64,000 bases of DNA from the NCBI GenBank assembly GCA_021778415.1, contig JAJYCL010000011.1, forward strand, positions 1-64,000. Reading direction: 5' to 3'. Under the pieces are notes generated by a model that saw only the letters and a program-made list of their open reading frames with translations, had not been told where the DNA came from and ran no database searches. The position numbers and the translations under genes were made by a program. Origin of the DNA: a bacterium. Lineage in GTDB: Bacteria > Vulcanimicrobiota > Vulcanimicrobiia > Vulcanimicrobiales > Vulcanimicrobiaceae. Of the stretch, positions 25,181 through 34,343 are shown piece after piece; position 1 is the stretch's first letter, and every line of letters starts with the position of its first letter.

Positions 25181-26221
25181 ATGGCCGCTGCCGATGAACG
25201 TCAAGTCGCCCTTACCAACGCCCTCGCTCAAATTGAACGTCAATTTGGTAAGGGTTCGATCATGCGGATGGGAGAGCTTAGCGAGCGCATGGCGCTCGAT
25301 GTCATCTCCACCGGATCGATTGCGCTCGATCTGGCAATCGGCGTCGGCGGATTTCCGCGAGGCCGCATCGTTGAGATTTACGGTCCCGAATCCAGCGGTA
25401 AGACGACCATCGCCTTGCATGCCATTGCCGAAGCGCAAAAGCTCGGTGGCACGGCCGCGTTCGTCGATGTCGAGCACGCCTTGGATCCCACCTATGCCGC
25501 CGCAATCGGCATCGATCTCGATCATCTGCTCGTCTCGCAGCCCGATACCGGCGAACAGGCGCTGGAAATTGCCGAAATGCTCGTGCGCTCGAACGCCGTC
25601 GATGTCGTTGTCGTCGATTCCGTCGCCGCACTCGTCACGAAAGCCGAGCTGGAAGGCGAAATGGGCGATACCCATGTCGGTTTGCAAGCGCGTCTCATGT
25701 CGCAAGCCTTGCGTAAACTGACCTCGGCGATTTCGCGTAGTAAGACCATCATGATCTTTATCAATCAATTGCGTGAGAAGGTGGGCGTGATGTTCGGCAG
25801 CCCGGAGACCACGTCGGGCGGTCGGGCGCTCAAGTTCTATGCGTCGCTTCGTCTGGATGTTCGTAAGCTCGAACAGATCAAAATCGGGACCGACGTCGTT
25901 GGTTCGCGGACACGCGTGAAAGTCGTCAAAAATAAAGTTGCTCCACCGTTTCGCCAAGCCGAATTCGATATGACCTACGGTCGTGGAATCAGTCGGATGG
26001 GTTCGATTCTCGATATCGCGTTGGAGAAAAATCTCGTCGGTAAATCCGGCTCATGGTATACCTACGGTGAGCAGCGGATCGGTCAGGGTCGTGAGAACGC
26101 CAAGAACTATCTCGAGGAGAATTCGGCTGCGGCGATCGAGCTCGAAGCAAAACTTCGCGATCTCCTTGGCCTGGCCGTTTCAAAGAATGGAAAGGCCGCC
26201 GCTACCGCTGCTTCCGAGTAG
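25181..26221 (+). CDS. recA: Recombinase RecA
   Basis: The 346-aa protein is a full-length Rec[11 protein letters not shown] at the N-terminus, [14 protein letters not shown] (Walker A, about residues 62-75), [38 protein letters not shown] (Walker B and L1), [34 protein letters not shown] (L2). It drives homologous recombination and LexA self-cleavage. The ATG has GAAAGGA 9 bases upstream; recX follows by 2 bp. Confidence 0.98.
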   Translation: MAAADERQVALTNALAQIERQFGKGSIMRMGELSERMALDVISTGSIALDLAIGVGGFPRGRIVEIYGPESSGKTTIALHAIAEAQKLGGTAAFVDVEHALDPTYAAAIGIDLDHLLVSQPDTGEQALEIAEMLVRSNAVDVVVVDSVAALVTKAELEGEMGDTHVGLQARLMSQALRKLTSAISRSKTIMIFINQLREKVGVMFGSPETTSGGRALKFYASLRLDVRKLEQIKIGTDVVGSRTRVKVVKNKVAPPFRQAEFDMTYGRGISRMGSILDIALEKNLVGKSGSWYTYGEQRIGQGRENAKNYLEENSAAAIELEAKLRDLLGLAVSKNGKAAATAASE

Positions 26222-26223
26222 CG

Positions 26224-26730
26224 ATGTCCGTCTATGCTACGGCGTTGCGCGCTCTTGCGCAACGCCGTCTGACGGAAAGCCAGCTGTGGAAAAAGCTTGA
26301 ACGCAAGGGCTTTGATGACGCGCAGATTCGTGAGGCTCTGGCGCGGTGTCGTGCCGACGGCTTGCTCGACGATCGCTTATTTGCACGCTTGTTCGTTGAA
26401 AGCGTGACGAAGCCATTAGGAAATTCGCGCCTGGTGGGCCAACTCGTCACTCGCGGCATTGATCCGGATATTGCAACGGATTCCGTTCGCTCGTTAGAGA
26501 TTTCCGAAGAACAACGCTGTGCCGATGCGCTCGCCCGAGCGTTACGTCGGAAGCCCTCGGCCGCGTATGCGTCGTTAGCTCGATCCTTAGAGCGCTATGG
26601 ATTTCCGGCGTCGCTGATCTATCGCATCCTGCGCGAACACGCGCGAACCTTCGGGCCGATGTCATCGATACAGCGTGATGGGGTTCTTAGTGAAGGTGAG
26701 TATTCCAACGATTGTCGTGGCCGAGGATGA
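26224..26730 (+). CDS. recX: Regulatory protein RecX
   Basis: The 168-aa basic, helical protein has the RecX three-helix repeats: ALRALAQRRLTESQLWKKLERKGF, IREALARCRADGLLDDRLFARLFVES and RLVGQLVTRGID. RecX modulates RecA filaments. Placement directly after recA confirms the call. Its end overlaps the start of the response-regulator gene by up to 56 bp; the last ~20 codons look unrelated to the family and may simply be read-through to the stop. Confidence 0.88.
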   Translation: MSVYATALRALAQRRLTESQLWKKLERKGFDDAQIREALARCRADGLLDDRLFARLFVESVTKPLGNSRLVGQLVTRGIDPDIATDSVRSLEISEEQRCADALARALRRKPSAAYASLARSLERYGFPASLIYRILREHARTFGPMSSIQRDGVLSEGEYSNDCRGRG

Positions 26731-27385
26731 TCGGGCAATCGGAGAACTCGTTGCGCATCATCTGACGCGCGAGGGGTACTTCGTTCGACTCGTCGCGGAT
26801 GGCCGGACGGCATTACAGGCAGCGCGCGCAAGTGCCGATCTGGTGCTACTCGACGTTGGCCTTCCCGGACTCGATGGATTCGAAGTAGCCCGAACGCTGA
26901 GGCGGGAACGTCGGAGTTTGCCGATCATCATGTTGACGGCCCGAACGGAAGAGATCGATCGGATCATCGGCTTTGAACTGGGAGCAGACGATTACGTGTG
27001 CAAACCGTTTTCGCCTCGCGAACTCGTCGCGCGCGTCCGTGCGGTCGTGCGTCGGAGCTGCGGAGCCCTTGAGCCGATTTCGCCGACACTGCACCTTGAT
27101 CGGCTCGTCCTCTATCGAGAAACCCGAGAGGTGCGCGTCGACGGCGACGTCATTTCCTTGCGGCCCCGCGAGTATCGCTTATTCGCGGAGCTCGCCGAAA
27201 ATGCGGGTATTCCCCTTTCGCGCGAGCACTTGATCGAACGCGTATGGGGTGCAGATTACCCCGGTGAAGATCGTACCGTCGACGTTCATATTCGTCGCTT
27301 GCGTATGCGTTTAGAGGGTGATTGCAAGTTGGGACGGCTGATTGAAACGGTCCGCGGCTTTGGCTATAAACTCGTTAAACGCTAA
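26675..27385 (+). CDS. OmpR/PhoB-family response regulator
   Basis: The protein (236 aa from GTG 26675; other starts at 26678, 26690 and 26696 are possible) has a receiver (VAEDDRAIGELV, phospho-Asp in VLLDVGLPGLDGFEVAR, KPFSPREL) and a winged-helix DNA-binding domain (LRPREYRLFAELAENAG, REHLIERVWG, RTVDVHIRRLRMRLEG). It is paired with the histidine kinase downstream, overlapping it by 44 bp. The regulon is unknown. Confidence 0.93.
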   Translation: MMGFLVKVSIPTIVVAEDDRAIGELVAHHLTREGYFVRLVADGRTALQAARASADLVLLDVGLPGLDGFEVARTLRRERRSLPIIMLTARTEEIDRIIGFELGADDYVCKPFSPRELVARVRAVVRRSCGALEPISPTLHLDRLVLYRETREVRVDGDVISLRPREYRLFAELAENAGIPLSREHLIERVWGADYPGEDRTVDVHIRRLRMRLEGDCKLGRLIETVRGFGYKLVKR

Positions 27386-28532
27386 GACCATCAATGCGCT
27401 TGATGCCTTTGCTCAAACGATCGCGCGGCGACACGGCAAGGCGTCGTGTACGCTGATCGTGCTGCGGGTCTGCGACCTGCGACCGGTCCGTCGATTAGCG
27501 CGGCGAGCACTTTCACGCGCGGCACGACGCATGCTTCGCAACGAAGATCTCTTGGCAATGCACGAGGATCTTCTTTTTGTCGCACTCCATTCCGACGGTA
27601 CGTCAATCGTGCGCGACGCACGAAGCTTGTGCGAACGTCTTACCTGTGCCATGCGAGCCGACGTCGACATCGATCTCGAATCCGGTTGGACCTTCATTCG
27701 CGATCACTGCGACGCAACGTCGCTCATTGCCGCGGCACGCGATGCTTTGCAACGAGGGCGGCGGAGCCGCGAACGCAACGATCTTCTTGCCGCCGTCGGG
27801 CATGAAATTCGCACGCCGCTCACCTCGATTCGCGGATACATCGAAACCGTTCTCGATGACGAAGCGAACCACAATGAGGAGCGTCGATTCCTGTTGACGG
27901 CGCAACGCGAAGCGGCCCGTCTCGCACGCTTTGTCGATGGCTTGCTGACCTGCTCGTTACTCGATATCCAGGCGAATCTCGATGGAGCGGAGTGTGATCT
28001 CACGACTGCGGTCTCCGCTGCGTGCGATATTGTCGCCCCGATTGCCGCAACGCTCAACATCGAACTGCGCGATGCGATTCATCGTAACGCGCGCCTCTGT
28101 TGCCCGGAAGACGTGCTCGTGCGGATTCTTAACATACTCTTAGAAAATGCCATTCACTACGGAGCGCGACCGGGAGTTATTGAGATTCGTGGGTACGTGG
28201 ACGATTCGGATGTGCTAATCAGCGTGCACGATAATGGTCCCGGGATTGCACACGGCGACGAAGAGCGCATTTTTGCGCCGGTACAGCGCGGTCGGAACGC
28301 TCCGGGCTCAGGCTGCGGGCTGGGTTTGGCCATTGCAAAATCGCTGGTCGAGCAATACGACGGCGATATCGGCGTCGGTCGCTCCCCACTGGGTGGAGCC
28401 AAGTTCGACGTTCGCTTCCGGCACAAGGCGGAGGCAACCGTAAATGCGGCGAACGTCTCAGCTTGTGATAGTAGCGCGCACGCCACTCTTCGACGAAGCG
28501 ACGATCGGAAGCCGCGTACGCGATCTCGGTAG
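27342..28532 (+). CDS. Soluble sensor histidine kinase
   Basis: The 396-aa protein has no membrane helix. A variable N-terminal region (about 1-140) precedes the dimerisation box ERNDLLAAVGHEIRTPLTSIRGY (phospho-His near residue 151), then the N box (LNILLENAIHYG), G1 (SVHDNGPGI) and G2 (GSGCGLGLAIAKSLVEQYDG). It should phosphorylate the upstream regulator. The start is uncertain (TTG 27342, TTG 27360). Its last ~29 codons overlap the next gene and look non-conserved. Confidence 0.88.
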   Translation: MKRSAALAINSLNAKTINALDAFAQTIARRHGKASCTLIVLRVCDLRPVRRLARRALSRAARRMLRNEDLLAMHEDLLFVALHSDGTSIVRDARSLCERLTCAMRADVDIDLESGWTFIRDHCDATSLIAAARDALQRGRRSRERNDLLAAVGHEIRTPLTSIRGYIETVLDDEANHNEERRFLLTAQREAARLARFVDGLLTCSLLDIQANLDGAECDLTTAVSAACDIVAPIAATLNIELRDAIHRNARLCCPEDVLVRILNILLENAIHYGARPGVIEIRGYVDDSDVLISVHDNGPGIAHGDEERIFAPVQRGRNAPGSGCGLGLAIAKSLVEQYDGDIGVGRSPLGGAKFDVRFRHKAEATVNAANVSACDSSAHATLRRSDDRKPRTRSR

Positions 28533-28986
28533 GCAAATTGCCGACGATGGTCGAGGACAGGATCTCCTGCTCCTCGGAATTCTCAATTCCTCAGCGCCAT
28601 TTCTTGCCGATCTTTGTCGCGCTATCGAGCGTCCGCTAGAAATCGACATGCTTGCTATTCGGTCGTTAACCGATTCGCAGACTTTGCAAATTGTTAAGGA
28701 TACCAATGCCGCCGTCGAAGGGCGTCACGTTGTCATCGTCGATACGCTCGTCCGAACCGGGAGAACGTTAGACTATATCGCTCGGACGATTCGGGCTCGG
28801 GGGCCGGCATCGCTTCGCTTGTGTGCCCTCTTTGATCGTCCCGATGCGCATAGCGTCGACATTGAGATTGCCTATCGCGGCTTCGATTGCCCGACGGAAC
28901 ATCTCGTCGGCTACGGACTCGATTACGATGGACGGTTTCGCGAACTTCCCGCCTGTTTTGAAATGAGTGCCGTTCCGTGCGCCTAG
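28444..28986 (+). CDS. Hypoxanthine phosphoribosyltransferase-like protein with altered active site
   Basis: The 180-aa protein keeps HPRT framework motifs: LLLLGILNSSAPFLADL, SLTDSQTLQIVKDTNAAVEGRHVVIVDTLVRTGRTL, and the C-terminal VGYGLDYDGRFRELP. However, the PRPP signature is VDTLVRTG instead of VEDIIDTG, so the two acidic PRPP residues and the catalytic Asp are changed, and the PPi loop reads NSS for KG. A regulatory or non-purine role is possible. ATG 28444 has GGAGG 9 bases upstream and lies within the kinase frame. Confidence 0.75.
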   Translation: MRRTSQLVIVARTPLFDEATIGSRVRDLGRQIADDGRGQDLLLLGILNSSAPFLADLCRAIERPLEIDMLAIRSLTDSQTLQIVKDTNAAVEGRHVVIVDTLVRTGRTLDYIARTIRARGPASLRLCALFDRPDAHSVDIEIAYRGFDCPTEHLVGYGLDYDGRFRELPACFEMSAVPCA

Positions 28987-30281
28987 GCCTTATCTTTGCG
29001 CTCTTGGTTGCCTGTGTGTTGACGGGTATTCCGAGTGCGTCGGCATTGGAATTGCCCTCAATTGAACGGGCTGCATCGGACTATCATGCAACCGATCCGC
29101 ATTTACAAGAGATGTTTCGTGCTGCGCTGCTCGATACAGGCAAGCTTGCCCGCTATGCCCCGGATGGTACGGCGTACGTTGCTACCGGGGATATTCCGGC
29201 GGAGTGGTTACGCGATGCGTCGGCCCAATCTCGGCCGTATCTGTTTTTTGCAAAAGACGATCCGTCGGTGCGTAAATTGCTGGCCGCCATCATCGCGCGC
29301 ATGGCGAAGTACTTGCAAATCGATCCGTATGCGAATGCATTCACCCTCGATTACCGCGTGTGGGAGCAAAAATTCGAGCTCGATTCGCTGGCCTATCCGG
29401 TGACCTTATCCTGGAGTTATTGGAAGACGACGGGAGATACGTCGATCTTTACGCCAGATTTTTCTAAGGCGTTGGATAATGTGCTGGCAACGATGGAACG
29501 CGAGCAGAATCATGCGAAGAACTCGTCGTATAAACATCCCGAACTTTTCAACGGAGTTGGCCGCCCGGTTGGGTATACGGGAATGATTTGGACCGGTTTT
29601 CGCCCGTCCGACGATGCCTCGTATTACAACTATTTGATTCCGTCGGAGATGATGGCCGTGGTGGCCTTAGGCGATATTGCGCAGATTGAACGCGATGTCT
29701 ATCGCAACGTGATCAAAGCGCATGAAGCAACGGCGTTGCGCGATGAAGTGCAGCGTGGCATTCAAACGTACGGCTTGGTCTACGTTCCGAAATACGGCTA
29801 TATCTACGCCTATGAAGTCGACGGTCTCGGGCATGCAATTCTCACCGACGACGCAAATATTCCGTCGTTGCTTTCGGCTCCCTATATCGGCTATACGACG
29901 ACGAATGATCGCTTCTATCAAAACACGCGGCGATTCTTACTCTCAAAAGATAATCCATCGTATTACGTTGGAAAAGTCGCCCGCGGCATCGGCAGTTTTC
30001 ATACGCCCGATGGATGGATTTGGCCGCTGGCATTAGTGATGCAAGGATTAACGGCGAGTTCGCCCGGCGAAAAGCAAGATATTTTAACGCAGATTCTCGC
30101 AAGCGATCCCGGCGATCATCTCTTGCACGAGTCATTCGATCCCGACGATGCCAAACGGTATACGCGCCCGGATTTCGGTTGGCCCAACGCGTTGTTTTCG
30201 GAGTTCGTGATGACATCGTTTGAAGGAGTTCCCGAGATCCCGATGGGCAATACCAATGATTTGGAGTTTCGTTCGGAATGA
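28977..30281 (+). CDS. Secreted glycoside hydrolase family 125 (alpha-mannosidase-type)
   Basis: The 434-aa protein has a signal peptide (MRLGLIFALLVACVLTGIPSASA). GH125 motifs are TGDIPAEWLRDASAQSRPYL, GMIWTGFRPSDDASYYNYLIPSEM, YAYEVDGLGHAILTDDANIPSLLSAPY and HESFDPDD. Characterised members are exo-alpha-1,6-mannosidases that release mannose in a metal-independent way. Location is probably periplasmic or extracellular. GTG 28977 overlaps the preceding gene by 10 bp; purA overlaps its end by 4 bp, an odd setting for a glycosidase. Confidence 0.88.
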   Translation: MRLGLIFALLVACVLTGIPSASALELPSIERAASDYHATDPHLQEMFRAALLDTGKLARYAPDGTAYVATGDIPAEWLRDASAQSRPYLFFAKDDPSVRKLLAAIIARMAKYLQIDPYANAFTLDYRVWEQKFELDSLAYPVTLSWSYWKTTGDTSIFTPDFSKALDNVLATMEREQNHAKNSSYKHPELFNGVGRPVGYTGMIWTGFRPSDDASYYNYLIPSEMMAVVALGDIAQIERDVYRNVIKAHEATALRDEVQRGIQTYGLVYVPKYGYIYAYEVDGLGHAILTDDANIPSLLSAPYIGYTTTNDRFYQNTRRFLLSKDNPSYYVGKVARGIGSFHTPDGWIWPLALVMQGLTASSPGEKQDILTQILASDPGDHLLHESFDPDDAKRYTRPDFGWPNALFSEFVMTSFEGVPEIPMGNTNDLEFRSE

Positions 30282-31540
30282 GTGCAAAAGTCGATGTCAT
30301 CGTCGGTATCCAATGGGGTGATGAAGGCAAGGGCCGCATCATCGATTTGTACGCGGCGGAGTACGACGTCGTCGCTCGCTTCGGCGGCGGTGATAATGCC
30401 GGGCATTCCATTCACGTCGGGGCCACGAAATTGGCCTTGCGTATCGTTCCATCCGGTGTGCTCCAGGAGCATACGGAGCTCTTCATCGGCGGCGGAACGG
30501 TGATTAGTCCGGTTGGGTTTCTCGCCGAAATTGAATCGTTGGCGAAACTCGGTATCGATATCCGACGGATTTCCGTTTCCGATCGTGCCCACGTGGTGAT
30601 GCCGTATCATGCCGTCGCCGATCGGGCCAATGAACGCGCTCGCGGATCGGCGGCATTGGGAACGACCGGTCGCGGCATCGGTCCGGCCTATGCCGATAAA
30701 GTTGGCCGCGTCGGCATCACGTTTCGCGATCTTGCCGACCATCGACGTTTTGAAGAGCGTCTGCGCCTTTCGCCGTCGACGAACGCGCACAATCGGGAAC
30801 CCGGACACACCGACGAAGCTGAACTCTTGGCCGCGACCTTAACCGCAGCGGATCGCATCGCCCCGCACATTGTCGATGGCGTCGCCTATATCCATGATCG
30901 TATGGCTCACGGCAAGGCGATTCTCGTCGAGGGTGCGCAGGGAACGCTGCTGGACATCGGCTTCGGAACCTACCCGTATGTCACGTCCTCGCACACCATT
31001 GCCGGCGGGGCATGCACCGGGCTGGGCCTTGGCCCAACCGCGATTTCCAGCGTGATCGGGATCGCCAAGGCCTATTGCACTCGCGTCGGAGCGGGGCCGT
31101 TTCCCTCCGAACTTGAGGATGCGACGGGGGAGGCTCTTCGCGTTGCCGGTGCCGAGTTTGGCACCGTGACCGGGCGGCCGCGCCGCTGCGGCTGGTTCGA
31201 TGCGGTTGCCGGCCGGTACGCCACTTTGCTCAACGGGCTATCCGGGGTAATCCTCACCAAGCTCGATGTGTTGTCCGGGATCGGGCGGTTGGGGATTGCG
31301 ACCGCCTACCGACAAGGGAACGAAGTCGTCGGCTTCGGGCACGTTGGCGATGACGACCTAACGGTCGATAAAGAGTATATGGATGGTTGGGACGAACCGT
31401 TGACCGAGGCCCGATCTCTCGCGGAACTGCCGTCAGCCGCGAGGCGCTACGTCGCCCGTATCGAAGAACTCCTCGGTGTACCGGTCATCGCAATCTCGGT
31501 CGGTCCAGAACGTTCGCAGTTTCTCACGAGCTGTGGATAA
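30278..31540 (+). CDS. purA: Adenylosuccinate synthetase
   Basis: The 420-aa enzyme converts IMP, Asp and GTP into adenylosuccinate in AMP synthesis. Motifs: IVGIQWGDEGKGRIID (GTP loop with catalytic Asp), GGDNAGHSI (catalytic His), GTTGRGIGPAYADK, VEGAQGTLLDIGFGTYPYVTSSHT, TGRPRRCGWFD and LTKLDVLSG. Full length. It overlaps the GH125 gene by 4 bp and lies 43 bp before fliF. Confidence 0.97.
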   Translation: MSAKVDVIVGIQWGDEGKGRIIDLYAAEYDVVARFGGGDNAGHSIHVGATKLALRIVPSGVLQEHTELFIGGGTVISPVGFLAEIESLAKLGIDIRRISVSDRAHVVMPYHAVADRANERARGSAALGTTGRGIGPAYADKVGRVGITFRDLADHRRFEERLRLSPSTNAHNREPGHTDEAELLAATLTAADRIAPHIVDGVAYIHDRMAHGKAILVEGAQGTLLDIGFGTYPYVTSSHTIAGGACTGLGLGPTAISSVIGIAKAYCTRVGAGPFPSELEDATGEALRVAGAEFGTVTGRPRRCGWFDAVAGRYATLLNGLSGVILTKLDVLSGIGRLGIATAYRQGNEVVGFGHVGDDDLTVDKEYMDGWDEPLTEARSLAELPSAARRYVARIEELLGVPVIAISVGPERSQFLTSCG

Positions 31541-31583
31541 CGGTCCCTACTGCCGTGTACGGCTTCTGATTCGAGGGTAAGAC

Positions 31584-33257
31584 GTGGATCGTCTCAATAC
31601 GATGTGGCGCGATGCGCTCAGCCGATTCCAGATTTTCTGGTCGGGTCAAAGTCGCACATCGCAAATAGGAATTGCCGGTGGCGCGGCTGTCGTGCTTCTT
31701 GGTGCGATCTTTTTGGGAACGCTGTATTTTGGACATGGTCCAACCTACGGTGTCTTGTTCTCGAACTTGTCGCCGGAAGACGCGAACACCGTGACGCAGC
31801 ATCTGAAAGACGATAAAGTCCCGTATCACCTCTCGACCGATGGGAAAACGATTTCCGTCCCCGCGCAAAACGTCAGCGACGAACGCGTTGCTATCGCCGG
31901 GGCCGGCCTCTTAAAAGGCAGTGGCGTCGGGTACGAACTGTTCGATCGTACGAACTTCGGCATGACCGATTTTCAAGAGCGTATCGATAAAACGCGCGCC
32001 ATCGAAGGCGAACTCGAACGCACGATCGACGGCCTGACTCCGGTGCAGGCGGCGCGCGTCAATATCGCGACGCCGGATCAAACGCTCTACACATCCACGC
32101 AGCAGCCGACGACGGCATCGATTGCGATCACCACCAAACCCGGTGAGACGCTTTCGCGCCCGCAGGTCAACGGCATTACGCTTTTGGTCTCGCGAGCCGT
32201 CGATGGCCTCAAGCCGGAAAATGTCACGATCGTCAATCAAGACGGTCAAATTCTTTTGCCGACCGGCGGCAAAATCGATCAGAACGGCGGCAATGGCGGC
32301 CCCGATGCGTTGCAGCTTACGCAAGAGCAATTGCTTGCCAAGCAACGCTACGAAACGAATTTGCAACAGAATATCCAGTCGATGTTGGATGATACGCTCG
32401 GCAAGGGGCACGCCGTTGCGCGTGTCGCGACGCAAATGGATTTCGACGTCAATTCGAGCGAAGGGAAAGTCTACGCACCGCAAGGCACCGTTCTCTCGTC
32501 GCAAAATTCGCGCGAAACGTATAAGGGGACGCCGCCTGCGAATGCGGCGGCCGTCGGTGTCCCGGGAACGACGTCGAATATCGGTACCTATCAAGCCGTC
32601 GCTACGAACACCGGCACGGGGCAATATAATAAATCCAAGTCGACCACGAATTTCGACATCTCGGTGCAAAACGTCAAGCATGTGACTGCCCCAGGAAAAG
32701 TCACGCAGACGTCCGTTGCCGTCATTGTCAATTCGGCTGCTTCGACGACGACGGCCCCTGGATCCACGACGCCGACCGCCTATCAATTGACACCGGCGAA
32801 CGTCCAACAAATTCGGAACAGCGTTGTCGCGGCAGCCGGATTGGATCTGGCTCGAGGCGATCAAGTGTCCGTTGAAGCGATACCGTTTAACCCGGCCTTG
32901 TTGCCGAATCCCACGAGCGGCGTCGCGACGACCGTCTTAGGCATCCCGGTGTGGGTCTTGGCCGTTATCGGCGGACTTGGCATCCTCGGCTTGCTCGGCT
33001 TCGTGGCCGGGCGTTCGCGCCGCTCCGCGGGCTCGGGATTCCAGCCCTCCATCGATGCGCCGTCGTTTGAGACCGGCATGATGGAAGAGCTTCCGCCGTT
33101 TGAAGAACATCCGATGATCGGAGCAGGCGGGATCAACGCTCCGATTCGTTCCGCGGCCGATCTGACGCGCGAGCAGATGATCGAATACGTGACGACGGTC
33201 GCTCAAGAGAATCCGGAATCGATTGCAAAACTCGTTAAACTCTGGCTAGCGGAATAA
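31584..33257 (+). CDS. fliF: Flagellar M-ring protein FliF
   Basis: The 557-aa protein forms the MS ring in the inner membrane. It has a membrane helix at about residues 30-50 (VVLLGAIFLGTLYFG), the FliF/YscJ periplasmic domains (YGVLFSNLSPEDANTVTQHLKDDKVPYHLS; TDFQERIDKTRAIEGELERTI), a central beta-collar region, and a second helix (about 450-470, VWVLAVIGGLGILGLLGFVAG). The cytoplasmic tail that binds FliG ends at SIAKLVKLWLAE. GTG start has GAGGG upstream. flgB, flgC and fliE do not precede it here. Confidence 0.96.
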   Translation: MDRLNTMWRDALSRFQIFWSGQSRTSQIGIAGGAAVVLLGAIFLGTLYFGHGPTYGVLFSNLSPEDANTVTQHLKDDKVPYHLSTDGKTISVPAQNVSDERVAIAGAGLLKGSGVGYELFDRTNFGMTDFQERIDKTRAIEGELERTIDGLTPVQAARVNIATPDQTLYTSTQQPTTASIAITTKPGETLSRPQVNGITLLVSRAVDGLKPENVTIVNQDGQILLPTGGKIDQNGGNGGPDALQLTQEQLLAKQRYETNLQQNIQSMLDDTLGKGHAVARVATQMDFDVNSSEGKVYAPQGTVLSSQNSRETYKGTPPANAAAVGVPGTTSNIGTYQAVATNTGTGQYNKSKSTTNFDISVQNVKHVTAPGKVTQTSVAVIVNSAASTTTAPGSTTPTAYQLTPANVQQIRNSVVAAAGLDLARGDQVSVEAIPFNPALLPNPTSGVATTVLGIPVWVLAVIGGLGILGLLGFVAGRSRRSAGSGFQPSIDAPSFETGMMEELPPFEEHPMIGAGGINAPIRSAADLTREQMIEYVTTVAQENPESIAKLVKLWLAE

Positions 33258-33266
33258 AGGACGACC

Positions 33267-34337
33267 ATGGATTCACCGATCGTCAACCTTCGACCGACCG
33301 ACGGACCCGATGAGAACCTTTTCCTCGATACGCCGTCCATCGATGTCTCGGGGCCGGAAAAAGCCGCAATTCTCGTCATTACGCTTGGTCTTGAACTTGC
33401 ATCGACCATCTTTAAGTTTTTGCGTCAAGATGAAGTTGAACGCATCGTCCTCGAGATTGCGAAGATTTCGACCGTCCCGTTGGAAAAGCGCGACGCCGTT
33501 ATCCAAGAAGCGTATCAGCGAGCGATCGCCCTTAAGTATATCAATGAGGGCGGTATCGAATATGCCAAGGAGATTTTAGAGCGCTCGTTCGGCGCCGGGC
33601 AAGCCGACGATATGACGAGCCGTTTGTTTGCGGCGCTCAAGCACGGCAATCCACTCGAGCTCATCAAAAACACCGAACCCGCGCAGTTGCTGCAGTTTAT
33701 TCAAGACGAGCATCCGCAGACGATTGCGTTGATCTTGGTCTATATGCAGCCGGAGCAAGCCGGCGCGGTTCTCTCAGCGCTGCCGCCTGATTTACAGAGC
33801 GACGTTGCGATGCGTATTGCCATTCTGCAGAAGACGGCACCCGAAGTCCTCGAACAACTCGATGAGTTGCTGGGCCGCCGACTCCTCGTCCAAGGCGCGG
33901 ATTTTGCCAAGGCCGGCGGTGTGCAATCGCTTGCTCATGTGATGAATTTCGTCGATCGCGAAACAGAGAAAAATATTCTCGATGGGCTCTCCAAGCGCGA
34001 TCCGGAACTCGCTCAAGAAGTCAAGAGTCTACTCTTCGTCTTCGAAGATATTTCAAATCTCGACGATCGTTCGATCCAACGCATCATCAAGGAAGTTGAT
34101 GCACGCGACTTGGCCTTGGCATTGAAAGTTGCCAACGAAGATCTCCTCGCACGCATGTATAAAAATATGTCGCAGCGTGCGTCGACGCTGTTGCGCGAGG
34201 AGATTGAATTGCTCGGGCCAACTCGCATGCGTGACGTCGGTAAAGCCCAACAGGCCATCGTCGACGTTATTCGCACACTTGAGGAGACCGGCCAAATCGT
34301 CATCGCGCGCGGCGCGAAAGACGAACGCCTTGTCTAG
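33267..34337 (+). CDS. fliG: Flagellar motor switch protein FliG
   Basis: The 356-aa protein begins with a ~25-residue extension, then GPEKAAILVITLGLELASTIFKFL (FliF-binding), EHPQTIALILVYMQPEQAGAVLSALP (middle ARM), and a C-terminal torque domain with FVFEDISNLDDRSIQRIIKEVDARDLALALK containing the charged residues that meet MotA. It lies 9 bp after fliF and 6 bp before fliH. Confidence 0.97.
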   Translation: MDSPIVNLRPTDGPDENLFLDTPSIDVSGPEKAAILVITLGLELASTIFKFLRQDEVERIVLEIAKISTVPLEKRDAVIQEAYQRAIALKYINEGGIEYAKEILERSFGAGQADDMTSRLFAALKHGNPLELIKNTEPAQLLQFIQDEHPQTIALILVYMQPEQAGAVLSALPPDLQSDVAMRIAILQKTAPEVLEQLDELLGRRLLVQGADFAKAGGVQSLAHVMNFVDRETEKNILDGLSKRDPELAQEVKSLLFVFEDISNLDDRSIQRIIKEVDARDLALALKVANEDLLARMYKNMSQRASTLLREEIELLGPTRMRDVGKAQQAIVDVIRTLEETGQIVIARGAKDERLV

Positions 34338-34343
34338 GCGCTG

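Noticed and set aside
27390-27392. ATC start for the histidine kinase just after the response-regulator stop
   Set aside because: There is no ribosome-binding site upstream and in-frame TTG codons exist earlier, unlike the trpE and fliK cases.
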